This document shows, piece by piece, positions 49,597-58,244 of a DNA stretch of 64,000 bases. The notes below the pieces were generated by a model that was not told where the DNA came from, made no database searches, and worked only from the letters and a program-made list of their open reading frames with translations. The stretch's first letter is position 1. Every line of letters starts with the position of its first letter. Source of the stretch: Muribaculaceae bacterium (GTDB lineage Bacteria; Bacteroidota; Bacteroidia; Bacteroidales; Muribaculaceae). The position numbers were made by a program, and so were the translations under genes. The stretch is from NCBI GenBank assembly GCA_910573745.1, contig CAJSYI010000010.1:1-64000 (forward strand), read 5' to 3'.

Positions 49597-50739
49597 TTAT
49601 AAAACCTTGTCAAGGAGATTCATCGCCTCGACTTTTTTACTGTCGATAATTTTTGCGTAAACCTGGGTCGCGCGCACATCGGAATGTCCCATCATCTTGC
49701 TTGCCGTATAGAGGTCAACCCCGGCAGTCATCAGCATTGTTCCGAACGTATGGCGCGACATGTGGAAATGTATCTCCTTGCCTATACCGGCTTGTTTAGT
49801 CCATTTTTTAAGATGTTTCCCAATTCTGGTCTTGCTCGGCAGAGCATCAAAGACAGCTCTGTCGGATGGCGCGACACCCCTTTCCGGCAGATATTCCACC
49901 GCTTTTGATGAGAGGGGAACCGATACATGCTTTCTTGTCTTCTTCATTATAAACGACAACACTACCGTTTCTCCGCTTTTAGAAATATTTTGCCACCGGA
50001 GATTCAGCATATCGGAAATACGAAGCCCGCTGAAACAGCAGAACAGGAATGCCCGTCTGATATGGTCATGTTTATATGGTGTGGCTTCCAGTATGCCGAC
50101 CTCATCAAGAGTGAGGAAACTACAAGTGGACTGCGGTTCAGTGATCTTGTCGGCAGTATTAAGAAGCGTCCACGGATTGCTCTTGATATACCCCATACGC
50201 ATGGCGTTGTTGAGAATATCCGCAAGATGCCAAAAATATCCAAAAGCGGTTTTCCTTGCCAGCACCCTGCCGGTTTTAGGACTGCGATAAGATAAAACCC
50301 AGTCTTTGAAATCAATGCAGAATTTCTTATCCACATCACACAGTCTGGTGCCCGGCCTGAAAACTTCAAAATTTCTTCGTGCCGTGACAAGAGCCTTGTA
50401 GGTATTCATACCGCGCTCCTTATAATAGGAAATCAGGATGTCGATATAATCACATAGAAGGATTCCGGATTTGTCTTGTGTCTCTATTGCCTCCGATATA
50501 CCTTGTATATGGGCGTTGCATTTTTCGATGATGATTTCCTCAGCCCTGCGCAGTGTTTTGGCATTCTCGCGCTTTGCCTTTTCGGTTGCTTCGGGCAGAA
50601 GATACAGTTTAAGGAACTCATACTCATGTTTCCCGTTAATGGCATGGTCTATGAAAAGCGACTCGCGCCCGTCCGCAAGTTTGCGACGGCGTAACTTGTA
50701 CGGACTTTTATCTACTTTTGATGTTCTTTTTCTACCCAT
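49597..50739 (-). CDS. tyrosine recombinase, first of tandem pair
   Basis: A 380-residue tyrosine recombinase related to the following gene. It opens with SPYKLRRRKLADGRESLFID, has a SAM-like core, then R in SGLRISDMLNL, the HMSRHTFGTML pair and MGHSDVRATQVYAKI with the tyrosine. It is about 30 residues shorter than its partner. A TACCTTTG box at 50774-50767 lies upstream on the minus strand, but a matching TTG at the right distance is not clear. The conserved structured element at 50940 begins 200 bp further on. It probably moves the module from 41.8 kb, or the larger block from 28.6 kb. Confidence 0.9.
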   Translation of the reverse strand: MGRKRTSKVDKSPYKLRRRKLADGRESLFIDHAINGKHEYEFLKLYLLPEATEKAKRENAKTLRRAEEIIIEKCNAHIQGISEAIETQDKSGILLCDYIDILISYYKERGMNTYKALVTARRNFEVFRPGTRLCDVDKKFCIDFKDWVLSYRSPKTGRVLARKTAFGYFWHLADILNNAMRMGYIKSNPWTLLNTADKITEPQSTCSFLTLDEVGILEATPYKHDHIRRAFLFCCFSGLRISDMLNLRWQNISKSGETVVLSFIMKKTRKHVSVPLSSKAVEYLPERGVAPSDRAVFDALPSKTRIGKHLKKWTKQAGIGKEIHFHMSRHTFGTMLMTAGVDLYTASKMMGHSDVRATQVYAKIIDSKKVEAMNLLDKVL

Positions 50740-50802
50740 TGCTTTTCAGTACATTATATCCGATTGCAAAGGTAGTAAATAAATCCGATAAAAGTATCAA
50801 AA

Positions 50803-50816
50803 CAAGTAACAAAAAT
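50803..50816. repeat. candidate right attachment repeat (14 bp)
   Basis: CAAGTAACAAAAAT, identical to 28628-28641. It lies 64 bases upstream of the first integrase start codon, where such elements usually keep their attachment site. Confidence 0.3.
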
Positions 50817-50939
50817 AATCTCCAAATGGGTATTTTAGGAAATTAATGAGAATCTGACTCGCAGCAATAAAACTCTTATATATAGGATTATAAATGTTTT
50901 ATACAGCTGATTATTTCGCTTAAATTCCATATTTATTTT

Positions 50940-51209
50940 CTTCCCTTTTGTGAAGCTCTCTTGAGCTTCCCGGCAGGGCTGGCCGTTTTTCGTGCAATGC
51001 GCAACTGCGGCCAAAGGGAGGATAAGGCAAGGGTGAGGTCAGCGGCAAGACCGGGATACCCAAATTTTGGAGGCACGAGAAAATTTGAAACCGAAGGCTC
51101 GGTTTCGAGCTGAAGGTTGCGGAGGCTCACGGGCGCAGTCCGCCGACCTCAAACGAAGTGGCCTTTGCCGTTCCTCCCGGACGCGGTAATTTCGCACGGA
51201 AAAACGCCA
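50940..51209. promoter_or_regulatory. structured leading-region element A (candidate single-strand promoter)
   Basis: About 270 bp. It starts with TTCCCTTTTG and the hairpin GAAGCTC-TCTT-GAGCTTC (50952-50969). A long imperfect hairpin follows. Helices include 50981-50995 with 51194-51208, GGGAGGA (51016-51022) with TCCTCCC (51172-51178), and GGCAA (51026-51030) with TTGCC (51165-51169). GAGGTC-a-GCGG (51035-51045) pairs with CCGC-c-GACCTC (51140-51150), CAAATTTT (51061-51068) with AAAATTTG (51080-51087), and GAAACCGA (51087-51094) with TCGGTTTC (51099-51106). GGGATACCC is conserved. The plus-strand 3' arm holds TTG (51165-51167), 19 bases, TAATTTCG (51187-51194). No reading frame is conserved with the other copies. 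Confidence 0.75.
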
Positions 51210-51256
51210 ATCCTGTCGGCAGCGAATAATTCACAGGAAAAAATCTTCATAAAAAC

Positions 51257-51288
51257 ATCCGCTCCAAAGCGTCAGCCTTGAAGCGGAT
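51257..51288 (-). terminator. intrinsic terminator of the 52664-51405 gene run
   Basis: On the minus strand ATCCGCT (51288-51282) pairs with AGCGGAT (51263-51257), extended by CAA/TTG after one mismatch, and GTTTTTATG follows. It lies about 115 bases beyond the stop at 51405. Confidence 0.7.
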
Positions 51289-51404
51289 CAGGGCCATCGT
51301 TCCGAGAGCGGTCATCCAAAGACCCGGCGGCACATTGGTATTCCATAGACCCGCGCCCAAAACAGCAAGGCGTGACACGTATATACGCCTCACGCCCCAC
51401 TGTT

Positions 51405-51695
51405 CTATAATTCGGGTACTGCCAGCCAGCTCACATTGTCGCCTTGCGGCATGGGTAGTAACGGGTCATACTGCATTAGCTGATATGAGGCTATCTTGAA
51501 ATCAGCCTCGATTACGGCATATATTATCACCTGTCCTTTTTCCGGCACACACTCCGAAAACCTATGCCATTCGGGACATGGATTTTTGTCAGCCCATTCC
51601 GCGCCCTCTATGAAGCAATACATATTAGGCACACGAAAATCGCTGTCCTTATACCGCTCGGCGGCTTCTTTTCGTATTTCCTCTTTTCGGTTCAT
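51405..51695 (-). CDS. hypothetical transfer-region protein (DUF551-like)
   Basis: A 96-residue protein. The middle part (CPEWHRFSECVPEKGQVIIY, then AVIEADFKIASYQLM) resembles the DUF551 pattern of a Trp-rich start, a 'lPE.G..V..Y' segment and strands. The N-terminus (MNRKEEIRKEAAERYKDSDF) is a helix. DUF551-type proteins occur on phages and mobile elements and have no known role. It is the last gene before the terminator at 51257-51288. Confidence 0.55.
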   Translation of the reverse strand: MNRKEEIRKEAAERYKDSDFRVPNMYCFIEGAEWADKNPCPEWHRFSECVPEKGQVIIYAVIEADFKIASYQLMQYDPLLPMPQGDNVSWLAVPEL

Positions 51696-51710
51696 AATCG
51701 TTTCGCTTTG

Positions 51711-51983
51711 TCAATCAAACCATTCCGGATTATCCTCTTTAAGTTCCTCGATTAATGCGTCATCGGGCAGACCGAGGTTGCTGTCAGCGGTATAGAAGAA
51801 AATATCTTCATCGACCTTTTCAGCCTCCTTGTCGGCGAAGCCGTCCGAGCCGTCGGTTGCAGGATAAGGCATAAGGACATCAAGCAGGCTTGTTCCCGCG
51901 ATTATCAGTTCCTCGCCCTCGTTGCTTCTCACGATACGGCAGGTGTATTCCTTGCCCTTGTAGTTGATTTCAGTTGTAATCAT
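51711..51983 (-). CDS. hypothetical transfer-region protein
   Basis: A 90-residue acidic protein with a small beta domain (MITTEINYKGKEYTCRIVRS, then NEGEELIIAGTSLLDVLMPY) and an acidic tail (DALIEELKEDNPEWFD). I do not recognise it. It lies 15 bases upstream of the 96-residue gene and 57 bases downstream of the 207-residue gene, so the three are probably one transcript under element B. Confidence 0.6.
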   Translation of the reverse strand: MITTEINYKGKEYTCRIVRSNEGEELIIAGTSLLDVLMPYPATDGSDGFADKEAEKVDEDIFFYTADSNLGLPDDALIEELKEDNPEWFD

Positions 51984-52040
51984 ATCGGTATTGTGTTTAT
52001 GCTCCCTGCGCCTCTGACCGCGCAGGGAGCGGTTTATAAA

Positions 52041-52664
52041 TCAGTCTATATCAACTCCTATAAAGTGCTCGTTGTCAATCAACAGATAGTAGTAGCCGTT
52101 GCCACAGCCGCGATACTCCTTGCTTAGTCCAGCTTTGATGTCACCCTTGCGATAATATCCGTCGTCCTTGTCAGCTATCTCTATCCATAGGGTGCCGTCA
52201 TAACCCCGGAAGTCGAACCTGCCGGAATGGTAGGCGCGCCTTTCGGCAAGTGCCTTGCGAAATTCCTCTACCGCCCACGGCGCATGACGCTCCACGGCTT
52301 TGAGGGAGATAATCTCACCATCTATGCGAGTGCCGGTTGTGAGCCGGTTTTCGTAACAGCCCTTTGTAGGGTCTGCCATGAGGCATTTTCGCACGAAAGC
52401 CGAGGGGAAGGTGGCACGCGAGGCGTAACGCCTGAACTTTTCCACAATATTTGCTTCAGGCTTCTCCACTTTCACTACTCCGAGCCAGTTGGCTACGGTT
52501 GACTGCGGTATGATGTAGCCGCGTCTGCGTGAGCGTGGAGCGAACTCGCATATATAGCCCTGTGTGGAGAAAAACAGGCGTCTGCGTTCTCTGCCCTCGT
52601 TGGTGGTAATGTCGTAAAGACCCGAATTGCGGTCGATGATGGTTGCTGCTGCTTGATAGTCCAT
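52041..52664 (-). CDS. hypothetical leading-region protein preceded by structured element B
   Basis: A 207-residue protein of unknown function (MDYQAAATIIDRNSGLYDIT, then YICEFAPRSRRRGYIIPQST, then VANWLGVVKVEKPEANIVEK). The second half is a strand-rich domain (YHSGRFDFRGYDGTLWIEIA, ending NGYYYLLIDNEHFIGVDID). It occurs in the transfer region with ParB-like and DUF2958-type genes. Its ATG is 22 bases after the conserved AAAAGGGAAAAAACAAA sequence (minus strand) of the leader. It would be one of the first genes transcribed if element B acts as a promoter on incoming single-stranded DNA. Confidence 0.65.
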   Translation of the reverse strand: MDYQAAATIIDRNSGLYDITTNEGRERRRLFFSTQGYICEFAPRSRRRGYIIPQSTVANWLGVVKVEKPEANIVEKFRRYASRATFPSAFVRKCLMADPTKGCYENRLTTGTRIDGEIISLKAVERHAPWAVEEFRKALAERRAYHSGRFDFRGYDGTLWIEIADKDDGYYRKGDIKAGLSKEYRGCGNGYYYLLIDNEHFIGVDID

Positions 52665-52685
52665 GTTTTAGTGTTTGAATTTGTT

Positions 52686-52921
52686 TTTTCCCTTTTGGCT
52701 TGAAGCTCCGGGCTTCATCCGCAGGGGGTATGTTTTTTGTGCATACACCACGGCGGACCACCGGGGCGGATTAGACAAGTGTGAAGTCAGAGGGCAAGCG
52801 CGGGATACCCATTTTTTGAGCGACAAAAAATGCGGAGGCTCACGGGCGCGGAACTCCGACCTCAAGCGCGGCGTCACTTGTCGTTCCGCCCGTCCGCCGT
52901 AGCTTCGCACACAAAAACGCC
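52686..52921. promoter_or_regulatory. structured leading-region element B (candidate single-strand promoter)
   Basis: About 235 bp, closely related to element A but with compensatory changes. It starts TTTTCCCTTTTGG and the hairpin GAAGC-TCCGG-GCTTC (52702-52716). Main helices: ACGGCGGAC (52750-52758) with GTCCGCCGT (52892-52900), GGGCGGA (52764-52770) with TCCGCCC (52885-52891), GACAAGTG (52774-52781) with CACTTGTC (52875-52882), and CATTTTTTG (52810-52818) with CAAAAAATG (52824-52832). GGGATACCC precedes the last hairpin. In the 3' arm TTG (52878-52880) and TAGCTTCG (52900-52907) are 19 bases apart; the second box lies in an unpaired bulge between two helices. The minus-strand gene at 52664 follows. 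Confidence 0.8.
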
Positions 52922-53594
52922 GCCGCAGGTGAAGCCCGCAGGGTTTTCAAACAAAAAAGTATATCCGGCGACCTTAACCGGCAGGTTGCGGCAGGCCGGA
53001 TGCCGTTCACGGCATCGGGGTTGCGGTGTTCCGGGCATAGAGCGCGGATCAAGTCGGAAGCCGCCTTCACGGAGGCTTCAGTCTTGTGGCGCGGCCGGTT
53101 TACACACGAAAGGCTATATGTGATGTCGGTGTGCCTCCCGGCTCACGGACATGGCATATAGCCCGGATTATCAGGTATTCGGGAGGGAGCGGAGGAATGC
53201 AAGGTAGTGAGGCGTGATGCGCTCCATGCGCCCACACCTCGCTCCGCTTTGCCTCGGCTTCAGCCCGGTAGGTTTCCCTAAGATGTATAGATAGATGTCA
53301 GAACTCCTCATCGTTGTAGTGGCAAAGGGCACTAATGATATTATCTGCTAATTTACAGAGAGTTATGTTATATTTAGGCTTTAATCCAAATGCTATTTGT
53401 GCTACTGTTTGTGGTTCGCAAATCAAAAAAATAATTTTATATTTGGAGGGTTAGAAAATAATTTATAACTTTGCAAAATAATTCATCAAGAAGAAGTAAC
53501 GCTCTAAATGTTAATTATTCCTAAGATTTTTACACTGCTGAACAATTATCCTCTTGTTGCGCTATACTATAAAAACATATACAACAACTAACAG
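52922..53594. other. intergenic region between the leading-region genes and the cargo operon
   Basis: GC-rich to about 53275, then AT-rich. Small hairpins: GATGCCG-TTCA-CGGCATC (52999-53016, perfect) and GAAGCC/GGCTTC (53057-53062 with 53074-53079). The segment 53185-53260 has several complementary GC-rich pieces (GGAGCG/CGCTCC). The composition change near 53280 probably marks the cargo insertion boundary. No gene was recognised. Confidence 0.45.
53443..53473 (+). promoter_or_regulatory. promoter of the crystallin-lipoprotein gene
   Basis: TTG (53443-53445) and TAACTTTG (53466-53473) are spaced by 20 bases. The predicted start near 53480 leaves a leader of about 115 nt before ATG 53595. Confidence 0.65.
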
Positions 53595-54395
53595 ATGAAG
53601 AAAACATTATTGTATTCTTTGCTCGTTGCTTCAATCGCGGGACTTTGGTCTTGTAGTAACGATGCGGGTGTTCCTGTCCCACAGGACGAAGAAATTTCGA
53701 CCAGATCTGGTGAATTGGTCGAATGCCTTAATATTACATATAAAGGCAAAACTTACCAGAATGTGCCAACTTCTTATGACGAGAATGGGGACTTCTTGTT
53801 CCTTGACTCGGAGTTCTCGGCAATCTATGCCGAAGAGCTTGCGAACGATTTGGATTGGTCTATCTCTGCCAAAGATTCGCACAACATTACATTCTATCCT
53901 GATTTGAAGAATAATCTCGATTCGAATGGTATAGAGGTGGATGAGAGTATTGAGGCTGTTGATGCTGCTCTTGCCGTAGCCCTTACGCGTGCAGGGTACA
54001 ATGACTTGGCTGAGGTTACATTATATGATGATAGAGACTTCAAGGATAGAAACTATTCTTTCCAGTTGAATGACTCGATTATCTATACTGAGGTGGCCAA
54101 CTTAAAAAATAAGCCTTGGGAGTTTAACGATAAGTGTTCGTCTCTAATCTTGACAAACAACATGCCCGATGATCCCAATAAAATCTTTAAATTGGGTTAT
54201 TTTGAATACCCCTGTTCTGAAATTGAGGCTGTATTTATCGGCTACGATGATCGTAATTTCAGTGATCGCACCATTACTTGTGTAGCTCCTCCTACTTCGG
54301 TAAAAAAATATCCGAGCCTTCCGGGATTTAATGATAAGATGTCTTCTTTCAAATTATTATTTGCGAAGAAAGGTCAATACCAGCCCTCAATTTAA
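53595..54395 (+). CDS. beta/gamma-crystallin domain lipoprotein
   Basis: A 266-residue lipoprotein: signal sequence MKKTLLYSLLVASIAGLWSC with the lipobox cysteine at residue 20. The mature N-terminal about 120 residues are a separate domain (CLNITYKGKTYQNVPTSYDE). Two beta/gamma-crystallin motifs follow. The first is AEVTLYDDRDFKDRNYSFQL ... EFNDKCSSLIL and the second is AVFIGYDDRNFSDRTITCVA ... GFNDKMSSFKL. Both carry the (N/D)D-x-x-S-S calcium-binding signature, so it probably binds calcium at the cell surface. It has its own promoter and a strong terminator before the next gene. It may still work with the downstream TonB-type system, as its neighbour in the same cargo block. Confidence 0.8.
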   Translation: MKKTLLYSLLVASIAGLWSCSNDAGVPVPQDEEISTRSGELVECLNITYKGKTYQNVPTSYDENGDFLFLDSEFSAIYAEELANDLDWSISAKDSHNITFYPDLKNNLDSNGIEVDESIEAVDAALAVALTRAGYNDLAEVTLYDDRDFKDRNYSFQLNDSIIYTEVANLKNKPWEFNDKCSSLILTNNMPDDPNKIFKLGYFEYPCSEIEAVFIGYDDRNFSDRTITCVAPPTSVKKYPSLPGFNDKMSSFKLLFAKKGQYQPSI

Positions 54396-54418
54396 GGGTG
54401 TGATGTATAAATATTATG

Positions 54419-54456
54419 ATTTACCCCTGCCGCAGTAATATGTAGCAGGGGTAAAT
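54419..54456. terminator. bidirectional-type intrinsic terminator
   Basis: ATTTACCCCTGC (54419-54430) and GCAGGGGTAAAT (54445-54456) pair perfectly over 12 bp around a 14-base loop, followed by TTCT. It ends the crystallin-lipoprotein transcript. Confidence 0.8.
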
Positions 54457-54466
54457 TTCTAAAATG

Positions 54467-54474
54467 TAGCTTTG
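54467..54474 (+). promoter_or_regulatory. possible promoter (-7 box) of the TonB cargo operon
   Basis: TAGCTTTG at 54467-54474, 33 bases upstream of ATG 54508. No TTG is found at the proper distance, because that position lies in the terminator arm. The operon may rely on read-through, an alternative sigma factor or an activator. Confidence 0.4.
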
Positions 54475-54507
54475 ATTCGCTAAACCCCAGTTTTATAAGA
54501 ATAAATA

Positions 54508-54963
54508 ATGAAATTGATATATAGGATTTGGCTCTTTATAGTACCATTAGTAATATTGTCTTGCAATAATGAGGAGACTGAGCCATCACTCCCCAATTCT
54601 CCAAGCTATCGCGACGGCATTTATTCGGGGAAACAACTTGAGTTCAGTGTTGACGGAAAAGAGACCATGACAGTATCCTCTGTAACATTGACTTCAAGGC
54701 TTTTAGATGCCAATTTAGACCCCGATAAGGATCCGGACCAAATAGCCCATCCGTCGGATCCGACTTATACGACTACCGTATCGATTGCCGGCTTCCCCTT
54801 GGAAGGCGATAAGTCGTCGTTTGTGACTGTCTCCAATATAATGGGGTTCAAAGGCACGACCATGATACAGAATATAGAATATGAGTACGTCGGCGAGTTT
54901 ACCGGCGATCCCCTCTCGCATCACGAGAATAAAGGTCTTATCCTTAAGCTAACTACAAAATGA
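54508..54963 (+). CDS. lipoprotein of the TonB cargo operon
   Basis: A 151-residue lipoprotein: MKLIYRIWLFIVPLVILSC with the lipobox cysteine at 19. The mature part is beta-rich (YRDGIYSGKQLEFSVDGKET, then MTVSSVTLTSRLLDANLDPD, then YTTTVSIAGFPLEGDKSSFV). It resembles the small calycin-like or lipocalin-type lipoproteins encoded beside TonB receptors in this order, but no specific family can be named. It overlaps the receptor gene by 4 bases, so it is most likely a surface partner of the receptor. Confidence 0.65.
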   Translation: MKLIYRIWLFIVPLVILSCNNEETEPSLPNSPSYRDGIYSGKQLEFSVDGKETMTVSSVTLTSRLLDANLDPDKDPDQIAHPSDPTYTTTVSIAGFPLEGDKSSFVTVSNIMGFKGTTMIQNIEYEYVGEFTGDPLSHHENKGLILKLTTK

Positions 54964-57251
54964 CATTAAGGATAATCGCCATTATGGCAGGGCTGTTTTG
55001 CTTCCCTGCCATCTGTGTTTTAGGTCAAGACGGCTTTGCCACGTCCGATTCAGTCGGCAAAGTCAATGTACTGAAAGAAGTGGAAGTACGGGGTTATGGT
55101 GCCGACCGCAACCTCAACGCTCCGGAAATGGGAAGGATAAGCCTAAGTAACAAGATGGTAATGGACTTACCAGTGATGTTTGGCGAACCTGATATTGTCA
55201 AGGCATTGCAGACTCTGCCTGGGGTCTCCCAGGGTGTCGAAGGATTCACGGGAATGTATGTGAGAGGCGGAGACAATGACCAGAACCTTTTTCTCTACCA
55301 AGGTTTACCGCTTTATCATGTTAGCCATCTTGGAGGCATATTCTCGTCGTTCAATGTCCCGACTGTAAGCCGTGTTGACTTCTACAAGGCCGCATTTCCT
55401 GCGCGCTACGGAGGGAGAATATCTTCAATAACTGATGTTGCCATGAAGCGTTCTGATTTTGAAAAGTTTCATGGAAAGTTTTCCGTGGGGTTGCTCAGCG
55501 CCAATATCTTCCTTACCGGACCTGTTATAAAAGACCGTACGGCATTTACCATAGGTGTCAGGCGTTCATGGATTGACCTGGTCTCGGCACCGACACTTGC
55601 AATAATGAACGCGGTTGAAAAGAAAAAAGGAAAGAAACATATTGCCGGATATAGCTTCACTGACCTCAATCTCCGTCTTGACCACAAGTTTAACCAAGAC
55701 ATGACGGCTTATATAATAGGATATTATGGTCATGACCGCCTCAAAATAGGCCTGCGTGAATTTGAGGGTAAGAATGAGAGCTATGTAGTGGGGCCTGACG
55801 GCATACCGGTGCCTGACGACACTGAGTCAACCACCCGTTTCTTTGATGAGGATGTCAATCGTCTGTCATGGGGCAACTGGGGTGTGCTCGGTGCATTCGA
55901 CTACAGACTCGGACCAGGGATATGGAATACATCTGTATATTACTCCAAATATTCTTCCACCTACCGTCAGGAAAGGGAATATCAGAGTGATCTGGAGGAT
56001 TCTGACACATACGGATATAACAAAAGTCGGACAAAAAACAGCATCGCCGACATCGGTGTCAGGACAAGCTATCTTGCCGATTTCTCCAAAACTTACAGGC
56101 TTCGAGCCGGAATAGAGTTTGTCAGCCACGACTATCTGCCGGAAGGTCTTGTAAACCAATTCTATTCCGACGGGGAATGCAGTGAGGATGACAATAACAG
56201 CCCTCATATCTCATCCAATGAACTGGCTGCATACCTTGACAACACTCTAAACTTCAATGACAAGATAGCGTTCAACTTAGGTCTTAGAGGGACATTTTGC
56301 CGAATTCAGGGACACACATTTTCCAATATTGAACCAAGGGCATCTCTGAAGATAGCCATAGGGACAAACTATAGCGTCAAGGCAAGCTATGCGAGAATGC
56401 ACCAATATGTGCAGCAGGTTTCAAACAACTATATAAGTCTTCCAACCGACCTTTGGCAACCCGTCGCCGCAGGGTTCAAGCCTCTAAGAAGTGACCAGTA
56501 TTCACTGGGATTTTACGGCAACCTTCCATGGTATATGTATTTCTCTTTTGAGGGATGGTATAAGGACATGGACAATCTTCTCGAATATCGTGAAGGCGTA
56601 TCTGTACTGAATCCCGGACTCTCATGGAATGAGAAACTCACTTCCGGGAAAGGGTGGTCTTACGGGCTGGATTTTAGTGTTACAAAGGAGGCGGGCAGGT
56701 TTACAGGCTCGCTCGGTTACGGGCTGATGTGGAACTGGCGCAAGTTTGAGGATTTGAATATCGGAAGAAAGTTCCCTGCAAAGTTTGACAACCGTCACAA
56801 AATCAATATAAACCTGTCTTACAAGCTCAACGACAAAATAGATTTCAATGCCGGGTGGACTTATATGACCGGCAACCGGCTCACACTCTCGATGTATAAC
56901 TATGACATACCTGGGAGCCAGTTCCCCGACGCGCCTACAGTAGGTCCTCCGGGATACGGCAACGAAGTTGACGGAATAGACTATTATTCATCGAGAAACA
57001 ATGTGCGTCTTCCGGCATACCACAGGCTTGACCTCGGCATGAGCATCTACAAGACATATAAGAACGGACGTTCCGGGGTTTGGAATTTCAGTCTCTACAA
57101 TGCCTATTGTCGGATGAATGCCATAACTATCAAGAAAGACAATGAGAACAACATTATTGACTCCGCCAACAAAGATAACTGGCACAGAGCGTTCAAGACG
57201 TTGAGCTTCATTCCTATAATTCCATCAGTCTCCTATACATATTCATTCTAA
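54960..57251 (+). CDS. TonB-dependent outer-membrane receptor
   Basis: A 763-residue TonB-dependent receptor. The signal peptide is about residues 1-22 (AIMAGLFCFPAICVLGQ). A plug domain lies at about 35-150 (VLKEVEVRGYGADRNLNAPE, LQTLPGVSQGVEGFTGMYVR, GGDNDQNLFLYQGLPLYHVS). A long beta-barrel follows, ending in SYTYSF with a terminal aromatic residue as needed for outer-membrane assembly. There is no carboxypeptidase-like N-terminal extension, so it is not a typical SusC. It takes up a substrate across the outer membrane using TonB energy; the substrate is unknown. Receptors paired with DUF4249 lipoproteins are often linked to peptides, metals or secreted effectors. It overlaps the upstream lipoprotein gene (ATGA). 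Confidence 0.9.
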   Translation: MTLRIIAIMAGLFCFPAICVLGQDGFATSDSVGKVNVLKEVEVRGYGADRNLNAPEMGRISLSNKMVMDLPVMFGEPDIVKALQTLPGVSQGVEGFTGMYVRGGDNDQNLFLYQGLPLYHVSHLGGIFSSFNVPTVSRVDFYKAAFPARYGGRISSITDVAMKRSDFEKFHGKFSVGLLSANIFLTGPVIKDRTAFTIGVRRSWIDLVSAPTLAIMNAVEKKKGKKHIAGYSFTDLNLRLDHKFNQDMTAYIIGYYGHDRLKIGLREFEGKNESYVVGPDGIPVPDDTESTTRFFDEDVNRLSWGNWGVLGAFDYRLGPGIWNTSVYYSKYSSTYRQEREYQSDLEDSDTYGYNKSRTKNSIADIGVRTSYLADFSKTYRLRAGIEFVSHDYLPEGLVNQFYSDGECSEDDNNSPHISSNELAAYLDNTLNFNDKIAFNLGLRGTFCRIQGHTFSNIEPRASLKIAIGTNYSVKASYARMHQYVQQVSNNYISLPTDLWQPVAAGFKPLRSDQYSLGFYGNLPWYMYFSFEGWYKDMDNLLEYREGVSVLNPGLSWNEKLTSGKGWSYGLDFSVTKEAGRFTGSLGYGLMWNWRKFEDLNIGRKFPAKFDNRHKININLSYKLNDKIDFNAGWTYMTGNRLTLSMYNYDIPGSQFPDAPTVGPPGYGNEVDGIDYYSSRNNVRLPAYHRLDLGMSIYKTYKNGRSGVWNFSLYNAYCRMNAITIKKDNENNIIDSANKDNWHRAFKTLSFIPIIPSVSYTYSF

Positions 57252-57254
57252 AAA

Positions 57255-58238
57255 ATGCGAAACAAACAATATCTGCTTTCAGCCTTGTTCCCGGTCATGC
57301 TTATCTCGTGCTATCACGAGGTGGATCTTGACGAATACCGCGACAAGGACGGCGAGAATATCCTTACCATCAATTCTTTGGTATGTCCGGATTCTTCACT
57401 GCAGGTGTCGGCGACAAAGACCTATTTCTTTTCCGACATCCATAACGACAGGACATACGTGAAAGACCTTAACATATTGGTTAAGGTAAACGAAGTTGGA
57501 AGAGGAATCATGGAATATGATAAAACAAGAAATCTATATATATCGGATATAAAAATACAGTCTGGTGACAGGGTTACTATCAGCACCGAATACTCAGAGA
57601 CCTTCGTCTCCGCATCCGACATTATGCCGGATGCGGCCAGCATAGAAGGAGTCTCGGTAGAGCGGCAGGGTCCGGTAAGTATCTATACCAACTCAGACTT
57701 TATATTCACGTATGGCATTACGTTTACAGACCGTCCGGATGAAGACAATTATTATTTTCTGCAATGGGACGCGGTGGAGCGAGGCAAGGACATCAGGATG
57801 GGAGAACGAGACTTTGCCCATGAGCTTGTATTTCAGCAGCTTGCCAGCCAAATCCATTCCACACTTCCAGGATGGGAGCCATATTCACCATACGGGCTTC
57901 CTTTTTCTGACAAAGGGATTGATGGTAAAGAACACACCATTGTAGTCAAGGAAATAGTGCAGATGGTAAAAGGGTCTAATGAATGGAGAAAAACACAGAT
58001 GAAGCGTGGATTCAGACTTTATGCAATCTCCAAGGCATATTATGACTATCTTGTAAGCGTTCTGATAAACCAGACGGGAGACAAAGGGCTGCAGGGTGGT
58101 ATGATTGACCTCGGCATTGCTGACCCGGTAAAGGTTTTCTCTAACATAGAGGGCGGAGTTGGCATATTGGGGTGCTATACTATGGCAGAAAGTGAGATTG
58201 ATGTAATGAAGATTGTAGGACCATTTCCAACTGAATAA
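57255..58238 (+). CDS. DUF4249 domain lipoprotein
   Basis: A 327-residue lipoprotein with signal MRNKQYLLSALFPVMLISC and lipobox cysteine 19. The mature part is DUF4249: ILTINSLVCPDSSLQVSATK, then FFSDIHNDRTYVKDLNILVK, then IQSGDRVTISTEYSETFVSA, with a long second half. DUF4249 proteins sit next to TonB receptors of the same type in many Bacteroidota and probably form the surface lid or partner of that receptor. This gene is 3 bases after the receptor and 6 bases before the DUF3943 gene. Confidence 0.85.
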   Translation: MRNKQYLLSALFPVMLISCYHEVDLDEYRDKDGENILTINSLVCPDSSLQVSATKTYFFSDIHNDRTYVKDLNILVKVNEVGRGIMEYDKTRNLYISDIKIQSGDRVTISTEYSETFVSASDIMPDAASIEGVSVERQGPVSIYTNSDFIFTYGITFTDRPDEDNYYFLQWDAVERGKDIRMGERDFAHELVFQQLASQIHSTLPGWEPYSPYGLPFSDKGIDGKEHTIVVKEIVQMVKGSNEWRKTQMKRGFRLYAISKAYYDYLVSVLINQTGDKGLQGGMIDLGIADPVKVFSNIEGGVGILGCYTMAESEIDVMKIVGPFPTE

Positions 58239-58244
58239 GATGAG

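Noticed and set aside
50933..51130. small minus-strand frames through elements A, B and C (also 52668-52910, 62058-62351)
   Set aside because: The tails look alike, but the frames shift or stop between copies where nucleotides are conserved, so coding is unlikely.
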